DNA from: Paraburkholderia sabiae
GTDB lineage: Bacteria > Pseudomonadota > Gammaproteobacteria > Burkholderiales > Burkholderiaceae
Direction: 5' to 3'
Length of the DNA: 64,000 nt
Assembly (NCBI RefSeq): GCF_030412785.1
Contig: NZ_CP125295.1
Span: forward strand, 3,472,001-3,536,000
In this document: in pieces, positions 26,415 to 34,460 of the stretch
Position numbering within the stretch: the first letter of the stretch is position 1
How the letters are laid out: each line of letters starts with the position of its first letter
Position numbers and translations under genes: made by a program
The notes under the pieces: model-generated
The model's input: only the letters and a program-made list of their open reading frames with translations
Databases searched by the model: none
What the model was told of the DNA's origin: nothing

Positions 26415-26729
26415 GAAAACAGATTCCGCTTGAGGCCGCGCATTGCGCGGCGGTTTGTCAGGAGCGTGCGATATCTCACCCGCAATCTTTGACACACTTG
26501 TCAATGTCGCGGATTCTAGACACGCGTGACAAGAATCGCAAGAATCCATACCGTTGAAAGGGTGAAGTGGATCTGACGACGACGCGCGCCCACAGCGCGC
26601 TCCCTTGCACGGGTTCGAAAAAGCGATTACCCTCCGAACTACGACAACACGAATCGCAGTTATGACGTCGACGTACATGTGCTTCATAGCCAGCGCGTCG
26701 TGTACGACAATTTTTTATCGGAGAGTCAA
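26415..26729. other. divergent promoter region between the MFS gene and the cupin gene
   Basis: A 315-bp gap without a gene. It contains the palindrome TTGACA-CACT-TGTCAA at 26489-26504, listed separately, and an AT-rich stretch before the cupin start (26709-26718). Confidence 0.55.
26489..26504. promoter_or_regulatory. palindrome TTGACA-CACT-TGTCAA, candidate operator
   Basis: A perfect 6-bp inverted repeat with a 4-bp centre, 75 bp upstream of the MFS start. It resembles MarR or TetR operators. It could also carry a -35 element on either strand. No regulator gene is adjacent. Confidence 0.45.
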
Positions 26730-27161
26730 GTGAATTTTGTTCATACTGTTCTTGCATCAACCGCGGCGGCATGCATCGCGCTGGGCGCCGCACATCCGGC
26801 GCACGCACATGGTATCGATGGCCCGCGCGAAAACATCAGCCCCGCATTTCAGACGGCTATCGCGAATGTGCCGGGCAAGACCATGACGGCGATCGTCGTC
26901 GATTACAAGCCGGGTGGCGTGTCGCCTTCCCATCGTCATGGCCAGGCGTTCGTGGTCGGCTATGTCCTGCAAGGCGAGATCCGAAGCAAGGTCGACGATG
27001 GCGAAGAGCGCGTCTATCACGCAGGTGAAAGCTGGACGGAAGCGCCCGGCGTGCATCACATGGTGAGCGAGAACGCGAGCAAGACCAAGCCCGCAAAGCT
27101 TCTTGCCATCTTTGTCGCCGACGACAACGATAAGAACCTCGTCACGTGGGACAAGAAGTAA
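26730..27161 (+). CDS. exported single-domain cupin
   Basis: This 143-residue protein has a signal peptide ending near HPAHAHG. A single cupin fold follows, with metal-site residues in the segment SPSHRHGQAFVVGYVLQGE and the second motif around GVHHMVSENAS. I chose the GTG at 26730 because a CGGAGAG ribosome site precedes it and the signal peptide begins there; the earlier ATG lacks one. A terminator follows 46 bp after the stop. It is likely a periplasmic small-molecule binding or sensing cupin, of unknown ligand. Confidence 0.82.
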   Translation: MNFVHTVLASTAAACIALGAAHPAHAHGIDGPRENISPAFQTAIANVPGKTMTAIVVDYKPGGVSPSHRHGQAFVVGYVLQGEIRSKVDDGEERVYHAGESWTEAPGVHHMVSENASKTKPAKLLAIFVADDNDKNLVTWDKK

Positions 27162-27493
27162 TAGCGATGCATATTTAGGCCGTTAGCAAGGCCTCAAGCC
27201 ATACACAAAGACATAGCCACGGCTATGTCTTTCCTTAAGAAAATCAACGACCTGAAGCGCGACAAGATTACGTTGCGCATTCCGGTTAACAACGCTTAAC
27301 TTGCTGTATGGCCGCCTGAACGTCCAATATAGAGTCACGGCGCGTTGATGGCGGGAATCGATTTCGCGCATAGCTGCGCGCCATGCAGGCATGTCGCTGG
27401 AACTGCCTTGCGAGCCACACCGAGAAACACGTCAGCAGCAGCCCCTCGGCCGCGTCAAAGCGTGCCGCCAGCCAAACTCTGTGACGGAGGTGA
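27162..27493. other. intergenic region after the cupin gene
   Basis: 332 bp without a supportable gene apart from the terminator at 27207-27232. The remainder should hold the promoter of the DUF3331 gene; no clear motif seen. Confidence 0.5.
27207..27232 (+). terminator. terminator of the cupin gene
   Basis: A perfect 12-bp inverted repeat (AAAGACATAGCC / GGCTATGTCTTT) with a 2-nt centre, ending in a short T-run on the plus strand. Confidence 0.8.
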
Positions 27494-27934
27494 ATGATGA
27501 CTCGTCCGGTTGAAGAAGATATCGTTCGACGTGCATTGGTGGGCGTCCTGATGCCCACACCGCTTGAATCGATCAAGAAAGCACAATACGGTCCAAAGAA
27601 AAAATTCCGCATGACCAAGCGGCCACCGCCCGAGGCGCTCGCACCTGCCCCTGTCGAGCCGCCGCCGGCGCATATCTCCATCCTCGAACAACTGTCGTCG
27701 AAGACGCTAAGCGTGTGCTGGAGCGACCCGCGCTCGGGTCATTACGCGGATCAGGTATGGCGGATCGGCCTTGCTCGCATGGATTCGTTTTGCGTATTGA
27801 CGGGCATGCCGATACGACGCGGCGACCCAGTGTTTCGTCCGCGCGCTTGCGAGAGCTATTTCCCCGCCAATCGCGACCGGATGATTCTGGCGTCCGCCGT
27901 GCCCTCCTGTCCGAGCGGAATCATGCTCGATTGA
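27494..27934 (+). CDS. DUF3331 domain protein
   Basis: This 146-residue protein has the C-terminal features I associate with DUF3331: WSDPRSGHYADQVWR, then CVLTGMPIRRGDPVFRPR. That family is largely restricted to Burkholderiaceae and has no known function. The N-terminal third is basic and proline-rich, so it may be disordered. Two ATGs are adjacent (27494, 27497) behind a CGGAGG ribosome site; the second has better spacing. The gene stands alone between two unrelated units. Confidence 0.8.
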   Translation: MMTRPVEEDIVRRALVGVLMPTPLESIKKAQYGPKKKFRMTKRPPPEALAPAPVEPPPAHISILEQLSSKTLSVCWSDPRSGHYADQVWRIGLARMDSFCVLTGMPIRRGDPVFRPRACESYFPANRDRMILASAVPSCPSGIMLD

Positions 27935-28405
27935 AGATCGAGCGCACGGTCATTCGCATACTGTAGAGCCTGAACAAACCTTAAGCGCCACGGGCTGCAA
28001 CGCCTTGGCGCATTGACTTTCTGAAGCCGCGTCGCCAAATGACGCACGCGTCGCGCAACATTCGTTGCAGGTGCCGCATCGATCCATCACGCACGGCTTA
28101 AAGGGTTTGCGTGCCTTTGTCATACGCATGACTTTTTGCTGTTGCACAGCAGTCCATCAAAGCATCGGCTTTTAGGTGGCACCTGTGTCGCGACCGCCTC
28201 ACTTCATCGTGTTGCAACCGAATCGATCCGCGCAACACTGAATCTCTTTTTTCCCTCATGTTGAATCACGGACTGCTCAAGCATCCGCGAGCGCCTTGTC
28301 GCGCAAGGCCGCGGCGCATTCTCACGCCGTCTCGCACCGCACATGGAAGCTCCATCAGCCGTGTCCTTCCGGTTGCAGAGTGCCGATGAAATCTCTATCC
28401 TCGCT
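27935..28405. other. intergenic region upstream of azoR
   Basis: About 470 bp with no supportable gene. Short frames on both strands (for example minus 27950-28147) are Cys- and Arg-rich without family motifs. A weak hairpin (GCGCCA at 27985-27990 with TGGCGC at 28006-28011) is not convincing as a terminator. Confidence 0.45.
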
Positions 28406-28428
28406 ACTACGATACATTGAGTCGTAGT
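28406..28428. promoter_or_regulatory. palindrome ACTACGA-N9-TCGTAGT, candidate azoR operator
   Basis: A perfect 7-bp inverted repeat with a 9-bp spacer, 15 bp upstream of the azoR start and 5 bp before its ribosome site. The place, over the expected promoter or start region, fits a repressor. The Rrf2 or LysR regulator downstream is a candidate binder. Confidence 0.6.
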
Positions 28429-28442
28429 TACTGGAGAGCGAT

Positions 28443-29114
28443 ATGAAGATTTTCCACGTCGATGCGAGCGCCAAGCGCGAACGGTCCAATTCCCGTGCGC
28501 TGTCGCGCGAGTTCATCGAAAACCTGCGAGCAGAAGGCGTGGAGGTCGAAGTCGACTATCTCGACGTCACCGTCGATACGCCGGCGCACGTCACCGAGGC
28601 ATTCGCCATCGCGACCTATCATGCGGAACACGAACGCACGGACGCCATGCGCGCCACGCTGGCGCCGTCCGATGCGCTGTGCAAGCGGCTGCTGGAAGCC
28701 GATGCTTTCGTCTTTGCGATGCCCATGTACAACTGGTCGATGCCTTCGGCGTTCAAGGCGTTTATCGACAACGTGACGCGTACGGGCATTACCTATAAGA
28801 ATGCCGAGGATGGCACCATCGTCGGGCAGCTGAACCGCCAGAAGACGCTGTTCATCACCACGCGCGGCGCCGATTTGCGCCCGGGCACGGTGTTTTCGTC
28901 GATGGACGCGCTCACGCCGGCGCTCAACGCGGCATTCTCGTTCATCGGCGTCAGCGAGCCGCGCTTCGTCGATGCGCAGCCGTTGCAGTTTTCGGATCAG
29001 GAAGCGCGCACTGAAGCGCTGAAGCGTGCCAAGGCAGAACTGGCGGGCGTGGCCGCGGAGTGGGCCGCATGGGAACAGGTGCGCGTAGACAGCGAGCAGT
29101 TCGAGACAGTCTAA
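28443..29114 (+). CDS. azoR: FMN-dependent NADH:quinone/azo reductase AzoR
   Basis: This 223-residue flavodoxin-like enzyme reduces quinones and azo compounds with NADH. The FMN phosphate loop is DASAKRERSNSRAL near residue 7. The motif MPMYNWSMPSAFKAFID near residue 96 is the AzoR signature, and TRGAD near residue 140 contacts the flavin. A CTGGAGAG ribosome site precedes the ATG. It probably counters quinone or electrophile stress. A palindromic operator lies directly upstream. Confidence 0.92.
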   Translation: MKIFHVDASAKRERSNSRALSREFIENLRAEGVEVEVDYLDVTVDTPAHVTEAFAIATYHAEHERTDAMRATLAPSDALCKRLLEADAFVFAMPMYNWSMPSAFKAFIDNVTRTGITYKNAEDGTIVGQLNRQKTLFITTRGADLRPGTVFSSMDALTPALNAAFSFIGVSEPRFVDAQPLQFSDQEARTEALKRAKAELAGVAAEWAAWEQVRVDSEQFETV

Positions 29115-29140
29115 TCGTCAGCGCAAAGGGCGAAAAGAAA

Positions 29141-29169
29141 AGGCCGCAGCTGTTCAGGCTGCGGCCTTC
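29141..29169. terminator. bidirectional terminator between azoR and the Rrf2 gene
   Basis: A perfect 11-bp stem (AAGGCCGCAGC / GCTGCGGCCTT) with a 7-nt loop between convergent genes. The T-run is better on the minus strand, toward the Rrf2 transcript. Confidence 0.8.
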
Positions 29170-29212
29170 GTCATACCAATTGCCTATTGTTCAGAAGCAG
29201 CTCAGGAACGGT

Positions 29213-29764
29213 TCAGGAACGCGCACCGGAACCCGACCCGCTGCGATCGCGCCGCCTGCCCGCCGTACGGCCGTCAAGCCATTTGACGACTTGCGGCCCA
29301 TACGTGCGCGGCGCCTTCGCCGACGTGCGCACCGCCAGGTCGTGAAGCGATTGCGAGGCGAGTGCTTCGTGCATGCGCTTCTCCGCGTTCTGCATCACGG
29401 CGTGGATCGAGCACACGCCGCTCGATGCCCACGCCGGCGCGGTTTCACCGAATACCGCGCAACGCGCGCGCACTTCGCGACATTCGAACAAGGCCTTGTC
29501 GCCGTCGATAGCCGTCACCACGTCCAGCACCGAAATCTGATTTGCCGGACGCGCCAGCGCAAAGCCACCCTTGGCGCCTTCCGTTGCGATGACGAGCCCT
29601 GCCTTGTGCAGTTTCGTAAATAGTTTCGCGACGTAGTCGGCCGGCACGCCTTGCAGCTCCGCCAGATCGCGCACGCTCGCCTCGGCCACGCCGCCTGGCG
29701 CCGCTTCCGTGAGAAAAAGCAGGCAATGCAAGCCGTATTCGACGCCTGCGCTGATGTGAGACAT
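29213..29764 (-). CDS. Rrf2-family transcriptional regulator
   Basis: This 183-residue regulator has the Rrf2 winged helix (SVRDLAELQGVPADYVAKLFTKL, near residues 31-53) and the GAKGGFALARP wing. Three cysteines lie in the usual cluster region, but the spacing is C-X6-C-X15-C, wider than in NsrR or RirA. It may bind an iron-sulfur cluster differently or act as a thiol sensor. The last 25 residues are Arg/Ser/Gly-rich. I chose the ATG at 29764, where the family start MSHISAGVEYGLHCLLF begins. It is convergent with azoR and may regulate it, which is inference. Confidence 0.88.
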   Translation of the reverse strand: MSHISAGVEYGLHCLLFLTEAAPGGVAEASVRDLAELQGVPADYVAKLFTKLHKAGLVIATEGAKGGFALARPANQISVLDVVTAIDGDKALFECREVRARCAVFGETAPAWASSGVCSIHAVMQNAEKRMHEALASQSLHDLAVRTSAKAPRTYGPQVVKWLDGRTAGRRRDRSGSGSGARS

Positions 29765-29861
29765 AGCCACTCCGACAAAGATAATCGCAGTTAGGCTACC
29801 TGCTTTCATCTGTCGGTGCAACTCACCATACGGTTAACGTCTGAACAATCGAAGCGCCGTG

Positions 29862-30788
29862 CTAAAGCGGACGCAGACTGTCTAGCGGATGCAGTTCAAG
29901 CGTATCGTCGACAGCCAGTTCGCGCGCGATGAAGTCGATCAGCGTGCCCACCCGCCGGCTCGGCACAGCGCCGGCATAGACGGCGAACAGATCGACGCGC
30001 TCGCCGATGTACGAATCCAGCGCGGTCTCGAGCCGCCCCGACAATAGCTCGTGATAGATGTCCCAACGGTTCTTCAGCACCACGCCATAGCCGTTCACCG
30101 CCCATTCGCGCAGCACGCCGCCGTCGCTCGCCACGCGATTGCCCGACACTCTGACGGCGATCTGCTTGCCGTCCACGACGAACGGCCAGTTCGTGAACGG
30201 CGCATCGGGCCGCTCGAGAATCAGGCAATTATGCGAGGACAGTTGCGACGGATGCATCGGCTTGCCATGCGTCGCCCAATAGGACGGCGCGGCGCACACG
30301 ACGCGCGGCCCCGTCAACAGCAGGCGCGCCTTGAGCCGCGAATCGATCAGCGGACCGTTACGTAGCGCAAGATCCAGGTGCTGATCGACCAGATCGACCA
30401 CCCCGTCCGTTAGCAACAGCGACACCTGAACCTGCGGATACAGGCTCATGAACTTGTCGAGCAAAGGCACGACGCGCGTGCGGCCGAAATCGGTGCTGGC
30501 CGTCAGCCGGACCGGTCCGTGCAACGGACCGTCCTCGCGCAGACTCAGGATCGCCGCATCCCAATCGGCAAGCACGCGGCGCGCGTCGTCGAGAAAGCGC
30601 TGCCCTTCATGCGTAAAAGCGAGGCGTCGTGTGGTGCGCATGATCAGGCGCGCGCCGACTTCTTCTTCAAGCTTCTGCAACGCGAGCGTCACCGTCGATG
30701 TCGATACCGTGCTCTTTCGCGCGGCCGCGGAAAAGCTCCCGGCTTCGGCGATTTCGACAAACAGCCTTAACGCGTCAAGCCGGTCCAT
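29862..30788 (-). CDS. LysR-family transcriptional regulator
   Basis: This 308-residue protein has the LysR N-terminal domain (MDRLDALRLFVEIAEAGSFS, then ARKSTVSTSTVTLALQKLE) and an effector domain from about residue 90. The variant helix-turn-helix with STSTVTLALQKLE resembles the CrgA/DsdC-like group that often controls oxidoreductases. It is upstream of and co-oriented with the Rrf2 gene (97-bp gap). The target may be azoR or itself; nothing in sequence decides. Confidence 0.9.
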   Translation of the reverse strand: MDRLDALRLFVEIAEAGSFSAAARKSTVSTSTVTLALQKLEEEVGARLIMRTTRRLAFTHEGQRFLDDARRVLADWDAAILSLREDGPLHGPVRLTASTDFGRTRVVPLLDKFMSLYPQVQVSLLLTDGVVDLVDQHLDLALRNGPLIDSRLKARLLLTGPRVVCAAPSYWATHGKPMHPSQLSSHNCLILERPDAPFTNWPFVVDGKQIAVRVSGNRVASDGGVLREWAVNGYGVVLKNRWDIYHELLSGRLETALDSYIGERVDLFAVYAGAVPSRRVGTLIDFIARELAVDDTLELHPLDSLRPL

Positions 30789-31005
30789 CTTCGTGTCCGT
30801 TCGAAAGTGCTGGCAATATGGAGTTGTTTCGATTCGGCGGCCATGCTCCTATACGCGCACGCATATAACGGCAGTGGCGCGCCCCTGCACGTCACGAATC
30901 GACTCCTGAGTATCGAACACTTTGATCGGTGTCTAACGACAAACTAGCGCCCAAATCCGTCCATAACGCCACAGCGTGTACGCGTGTGCTATGACGCCAG
31001 GCACA

Positions 31006-32475
31006 TCACGTCCTGCGCGCGGCCCGCATCATGAACACGTACAGCAATGCGCCCGCCACGGCGCCGATCAGCCAGCCGAAGTTGTTTTCGGGCAGAACAT
31101 GCAGAAGTTGCGTGCACAATTCCCAGCCGATCGAAATGCAGCCCGACAGCAATAGCGCTGCAACGCCTACGCGATTCCAGCCGCCGTCGTAATAGAAGCG
31201 GCCCGTCGAGGCCATCGTGTACAACTCGGCAGTTTGTACCTGCTGCTTCTTGATCAGATAGAAGTCGGCCATCATCACGCCGTAAAGCGGGGCAAGCACC
31301 GCGCCGAATACGCTGACGAAAATCGTAATGGCCTTCGGGCTGTCGACGAATATCCACGGGCAAACGACTACGGCAAGAATCGACGCGATCAATCCGCCGC
31401 GCTTGAAGTCGACATGCTTGGGGAAGAGGTTCGCGAGATCGTAAGCAGGCGAGACGAAATTGGCGACAATGTTGATGCCCATTGTCGCCACGATGAACGT
31501 GAGACTGCCGATCACCACGGCCACTTTATTCTGGATGTGGGCGACGATCGCAACCGGGTCCATGATCATCGAGCCGAACACGCTTGCGCTGCCCGACGTC
31601 ACGATCACCGTGATGATCGCGAAGACGATGAAGTTGACGGGCAGCCCCAGGAAATTGCCGACCTTCATTTGATGCTCGCTCTTCGCAAAGCGCGAGAAGT
31701 CGCCGAAATTCAACAGCAGCGCGGCGAAATAACTGACGACGAGCAGCACTGCATTGCCCATGCCCGCGAACTGCTCCGAGCCCGTTAGCGTTTTGCCGCC
31801 AAGCGTCAGACTCAGGCTGCCAAGTCCCGCTTGCGAAAGAATCCACGCCATCAGCGCGAACATCACGACATAGACAGCGGGACCGCAAAAGTCGATGAAC
31901 TTGCGGATCGTCTCCATGCCTCGCTGAAAAATGATCAGCTGGAAGATCCACATGAAGAGGAAGCTCACCCAGCCCAAACCGTCGAGGCTCAGGAAGCTGA
32001 CGTTGCGCAACGCGGCCGATGCAGGGATGAACAAAAGCAGCAGTGTCGCCACTGCTTTGGATGCGAAGTAGGTCTGCACGCCGTACCAGACGATACCGAC
32101 CACGCCGCGGATCACGGCCGCGAGGTTCGCGCCCATCACGCCCATGCTGACGCGCGCCATCACGGGAAACGGAATACCGTGCATATAGCTCGGTTTGCCG
32201 ACCCAGTTCATCAGCACGTAGACGATGAGAATGCCGACCGTCAGCGCAATCAGCACCTGCCAGCCGGAAATGCCGAGTAGAAAGAGACTTGCCGCGAACG
32301 TATAGCCGCCGACGCTATGCACGTCGGACATCCACATCGCGAAGATGCTGTAGCCCGTCCACGTGCGCCGCGTGTGGGGCACGGGCGCAAGGTCGCGATT
32401 GTGCAAGCGCGAATCGGCCTGCTCGATGGAATCGCCGACGCCGTGCGGCGCATCGAAAAGCGGTGACGTGGACAT
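31006..32475 (-). CDS. NCS1-family nucleobase/allantoin-type permease
   Basis: This 489-residue inner-membrane permease belongs to the NCS1 (purine, cytosine, hydantoin) family. The N-terminal segment NRDLAPVPHTRRTW and helix 1 with YSIFAMWMSDVHSVGGYTFA are typical of PucI/Mhp1-like carriers. About 12 helices follow. I chose the ATG at 32475 because of the GGGGGAG ribosome site. It is alone on the minus strand and divergent from an Lrp-type regulator. The substrate is a nucleobase, allantoin or hydantoin, not resolved. Confidence 0.87.
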   Translation of the reverse strand: MSTSPLFDAPHGVGDSIEQADSRLHNRDLAPVPHTRRTWTGYSIFAMWMSDVHSVGGYTFAASLFLLGISGWQVLIALTVGILIVYVLMNWVGKPSYMHGIPFPVMARVSMGVMGANLAAVIRGVVGIVWYGVQTYFASKAVATLLLLFIPASAALRNVSFLSLDGLGWVSFLFMWIFQLIIFQRGMETIRKFIDFCGPAVYVVMFALMAWILSQAGLGSLSLTLGGKTLTGSEQFAGMGNAVLLVVSYFAALLLNFGDFSRFAKSEHQMKVGNFLGLPVNFIVFAIITVIVTSGSASVFGSMIMDPVAIVAHIQNKVAVVIGSLTFIVATMGINIVANFVSPAYDLANLFPKHVDFKRGGLIASILAVVVCPWIFVDSPKAITIFVSVFGAVLAPLYGVMMADFYLIKKQQVQTAELYTMASTGRFYYDGGWNRVGVAALLLSGCISIGWELCTQLLHVLPENNFGWLIGAVAGALLYVFMMRAARRT

Positions 32476-32961
32476 GGCTCCCCCTGCTGAAAGACGCATG
32501 GCCGTCTTCCGAAGACCGCCATGACTTGACGATGCGACGTAGCGCGCAGGCACGGTCTACCGCAAAACCCGAATGAAATCGCGATTCGCGACGAAGGGTC
32601 TTATGTCTGCAATATAGATTGTTTTAGTAATAAAAGCGCTTGTCGATGCTGTCAAAAAAGCGCGGCGTCGAAGTTGAGCGGCAAGGAGGAAGAAGGCGGG
32701 AGGTGAATGCTTCCGTGACCGATGAACGCGTCGCACGGCGTGGGTTTCGCCGCTGACCGTCCCTGTCGGCGCCATCTTGCGAATGACGCGACGCCCGCTG
32801 GCGGAGGGTAATCCGCCGTTCGTTCCGGGCAAGGAAGCATGGTGAAGAATATACCGGTCAATGCCCGGAACAGGGTTTCTGATTGCGTATCAAGACCGGC
32901 ACAAAACGGAATAATGTCCATGTAAAATCAGAAACACCTGAACATTCTTCTGCCGAACATC
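32476..32961. other. divergent region between the permease and Lrp genes
   Basis: 486 bp without a supportable gene. An 89-codon minus-strand frame at 32652-32921 has no motif. An AT-rich block at 32600-32640 and the stretch at 32910-32950 could hold promoters. No palindrome convincing for Lrp was seen. Confidence 0.5.
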
Positions 32962-33435
32962 ATGCAAGCACGCAATCGTCCATTGGACAACCAGGATCGC
33001 GCGATCATGCGCGCGTTGCAAAAGAACGCCCGGCTGTCGAATGCGGAACTCGCCGAACTCGTCGGCATGTCGACGACTGCGTGCTGGAATCGCACGCGCC
33101 AACTGGAAACCGACGGCTATATCCGTGGATACGTCGCGTTGCTCGATCAGCAAAAGCTCGGCTTTGCGGATGTCGTGCTGATCGAAGTCACGCTCGACCG
33201 GCACGACGACGACGCACTGGCGCGCTTCGGCGACGAACTCGCGACGCTGCCCGAAGTACTCGAGGCGTATCTCGTGTCGGGCGAGTACGACTATCTGATC
33301 AAGGTCGCGGTCGACGGCACGGCGGGTTATGAGCGGTTCCTGCGCGAAAAGCTCTACAAGATCTCCGGCATTCGTCACAGCCGCTCGATGTTCGCGCTGC
33401 GCTGCATGAAGAACATTCCGTCAGTGCAGGTTTGA
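32962..33435 (+). CDS. Lrp/AsnC-family transcriptional regulator
   Basis: This 157-residue regulator has an N-terminal winged helix (LDNQDRAIMRALQKNARLS, near residues 8-26, then AELVGMSTTACWNR) and a C-terminal RAM effector domain from about residue 70. Length matches the Lrp family. It is divergent from the NCS1 permease and may control it in response to an amino acid or nucleobase. It ends 24 bp from the convergent orbL gene. Confidence 0.9.
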   Translation: MQARNRPLDNQDRAIMRALQKNARLSNAELAELVGMSTTACWNRTRQLETDGYIRGYVALLDQQKLGFADVVLIEVTLDRHDDDALARFGDELATLPEVLEAYLVSGEYDYLIKVAVDGTAGYERFLREKLYKISGIRHSRSMFALRCMKNIPSVQV

Positions 33436-33459
33436 TTTTGACGGCGCGCGTCGCTAGCT

Positions 33460-34410
33460 TCATGGCCCGAACTGCCCGAAATACGTTTCGCGTTCGACGA
33501 TAACGAGCGCCGCGCGCTTGTGCGGAAAGTCGAACTCCTTCAGCGTATAAGCGCCCAGCCGATGCATCCACGCAATATGACGCGTGTGATCGATGCGCGG
33601 CTCGCCGACCAGGCGTTGCGTGCGCGGATCGTCGATAAACATGTAGTGCAGGATGCCGTTGAACCATGCGCGCAATTTTCCTGTGCTTTGGTAGTCGCTG
33701 TTACCGACGAGCAGATGCAGGCCGCGATCGAAATCGCCGGCATCGTAGAACGGCGCAATGCGGTCCTCTTTCGCCCAGTACACCTCGAAGTACGCGAACG
33801 GCACATCGTCGAAACAGCCGATCAGCGGATGCACATGCGGATCCGCGCATTGCTCGGTCAGATACGCCGCATGCTGCTCGCGCGTGCCCTTGAAGTCCCA
33901 GAAGTGCGCGACGCGATCGAGGTTCTGCCAATAGTGAAAGATGTCGGTGTCGCGCTCCACATTCACCGTGCGCAAGCTGAACGTCATGCCGACAGTCGGC
34001 ATGAAACGCCGATACACGACGCCCTCGGGCTTCGGTGCTCGCACGGGATGCCGCCGATTGTGATGCAGTGTGTAGCGCACCGGCGTGCCCGCCGAAGAAG
34101 GCGCGGCGAGCCACAACGACGGTTGCTGCCAGAAGGTCGCGCGCGAAGTCGTGAGCCGTAGCGTCGAGCCTTCGCGTGCCGCCGTGTCGACGATGCCCTC
34201 GCGAATCGCGCGCGTGACGAACGCCTGTGCTGCGTGATCGTCGAGTTCGAACGGCACGTTCAGCGACACCTGCTGCCGCTTCGCATCGCGGCAAAAAACC
34301 TCCGCGAGCGCGGGCAACAACTGCTCGGGCGCCGCATCGCGCGGCCACGCCGTCAGTGCAAAACCGTCGGGCGTCGGAACGAGTTCCTCAAAGGCCACGC
34401 GAGCGTTCAT
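33460..34410 (-). CDS. orbL: siderophore N-acyltransferase (IucB/AlcB-like), OrbL-type
   Basis: This 316-residue GNAT enzyme acylates the N5-hydroxyl amine of hydroxyornithine to make a hydroxamate. The motif HPLIGCFDDVPFAYFEVYWA is followed by KEDRIAPF and by DDPRTQRLVGEPR, the typical IucB/AlcB region at about residues 190-290. I chose the ATG at 34410, with an AGGAAG ribosome site. It is last in the siderophore operon. In ornibactin loci a formyltransferase gene precedes it, but here it directly follows orbA after 50 bp. It resembles orbK at the same motif positions. Whether acetyl or a longer acyl is used is unknown. Confidence 0.85.
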   Translation of the reverse strand: MNARVAFEELVPTPDGFALTAWPRDAAPEQLLPALAEVFCRDAKRQQVSLNVPFELDDHAAQAFVTRAIREGIVDTAAREGSTLRLTTSRATFWQQPSLWLAAPSSAGTPVRYTLHHNRRHPVRAPKPEGVVYRRFMPTVGMTFSLRTVNVERDTDIFHYWQNLDRVAHFWDFKGTREQHAAYLTEQCADPHVHPLIGCFDDVPFAYFEVYWAKEDRIAPFYDAGDFDRGLHLLVGNSDYQSTGKLRAWFNGILHYMFIDDPRTQRLVGEPRIDHTRHIAWMHRLGAYTLKEFDFPHKRAALVIVERETYFGQFGP

Positions 34411-34460
34411 GCTTGTCTTCCTTTCCTCAAATGATGCAGATGATTCGATAACCGATGCGC

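Noticed and set aside
27985..28011. Hairpin GCGCCA/TGGCGC after the DUF3331 gene
   Set aside because: Only a 6-bp stem with a 15-nt loop and no T-run, too weak to call a terminator.
27950..28147. Cys/Lys-rich 65-residue frame on the minus strand before azoR
   Set aside because: The CGTCNECC segment looked like a metal site, but there is no ribosome site and no family match I can name.
32652..32921. 89-residue minus-strand frame in the permease/Lrp gap
   Set aside because: No motif or ribosome site, and the composition resembles non-coding shadow.
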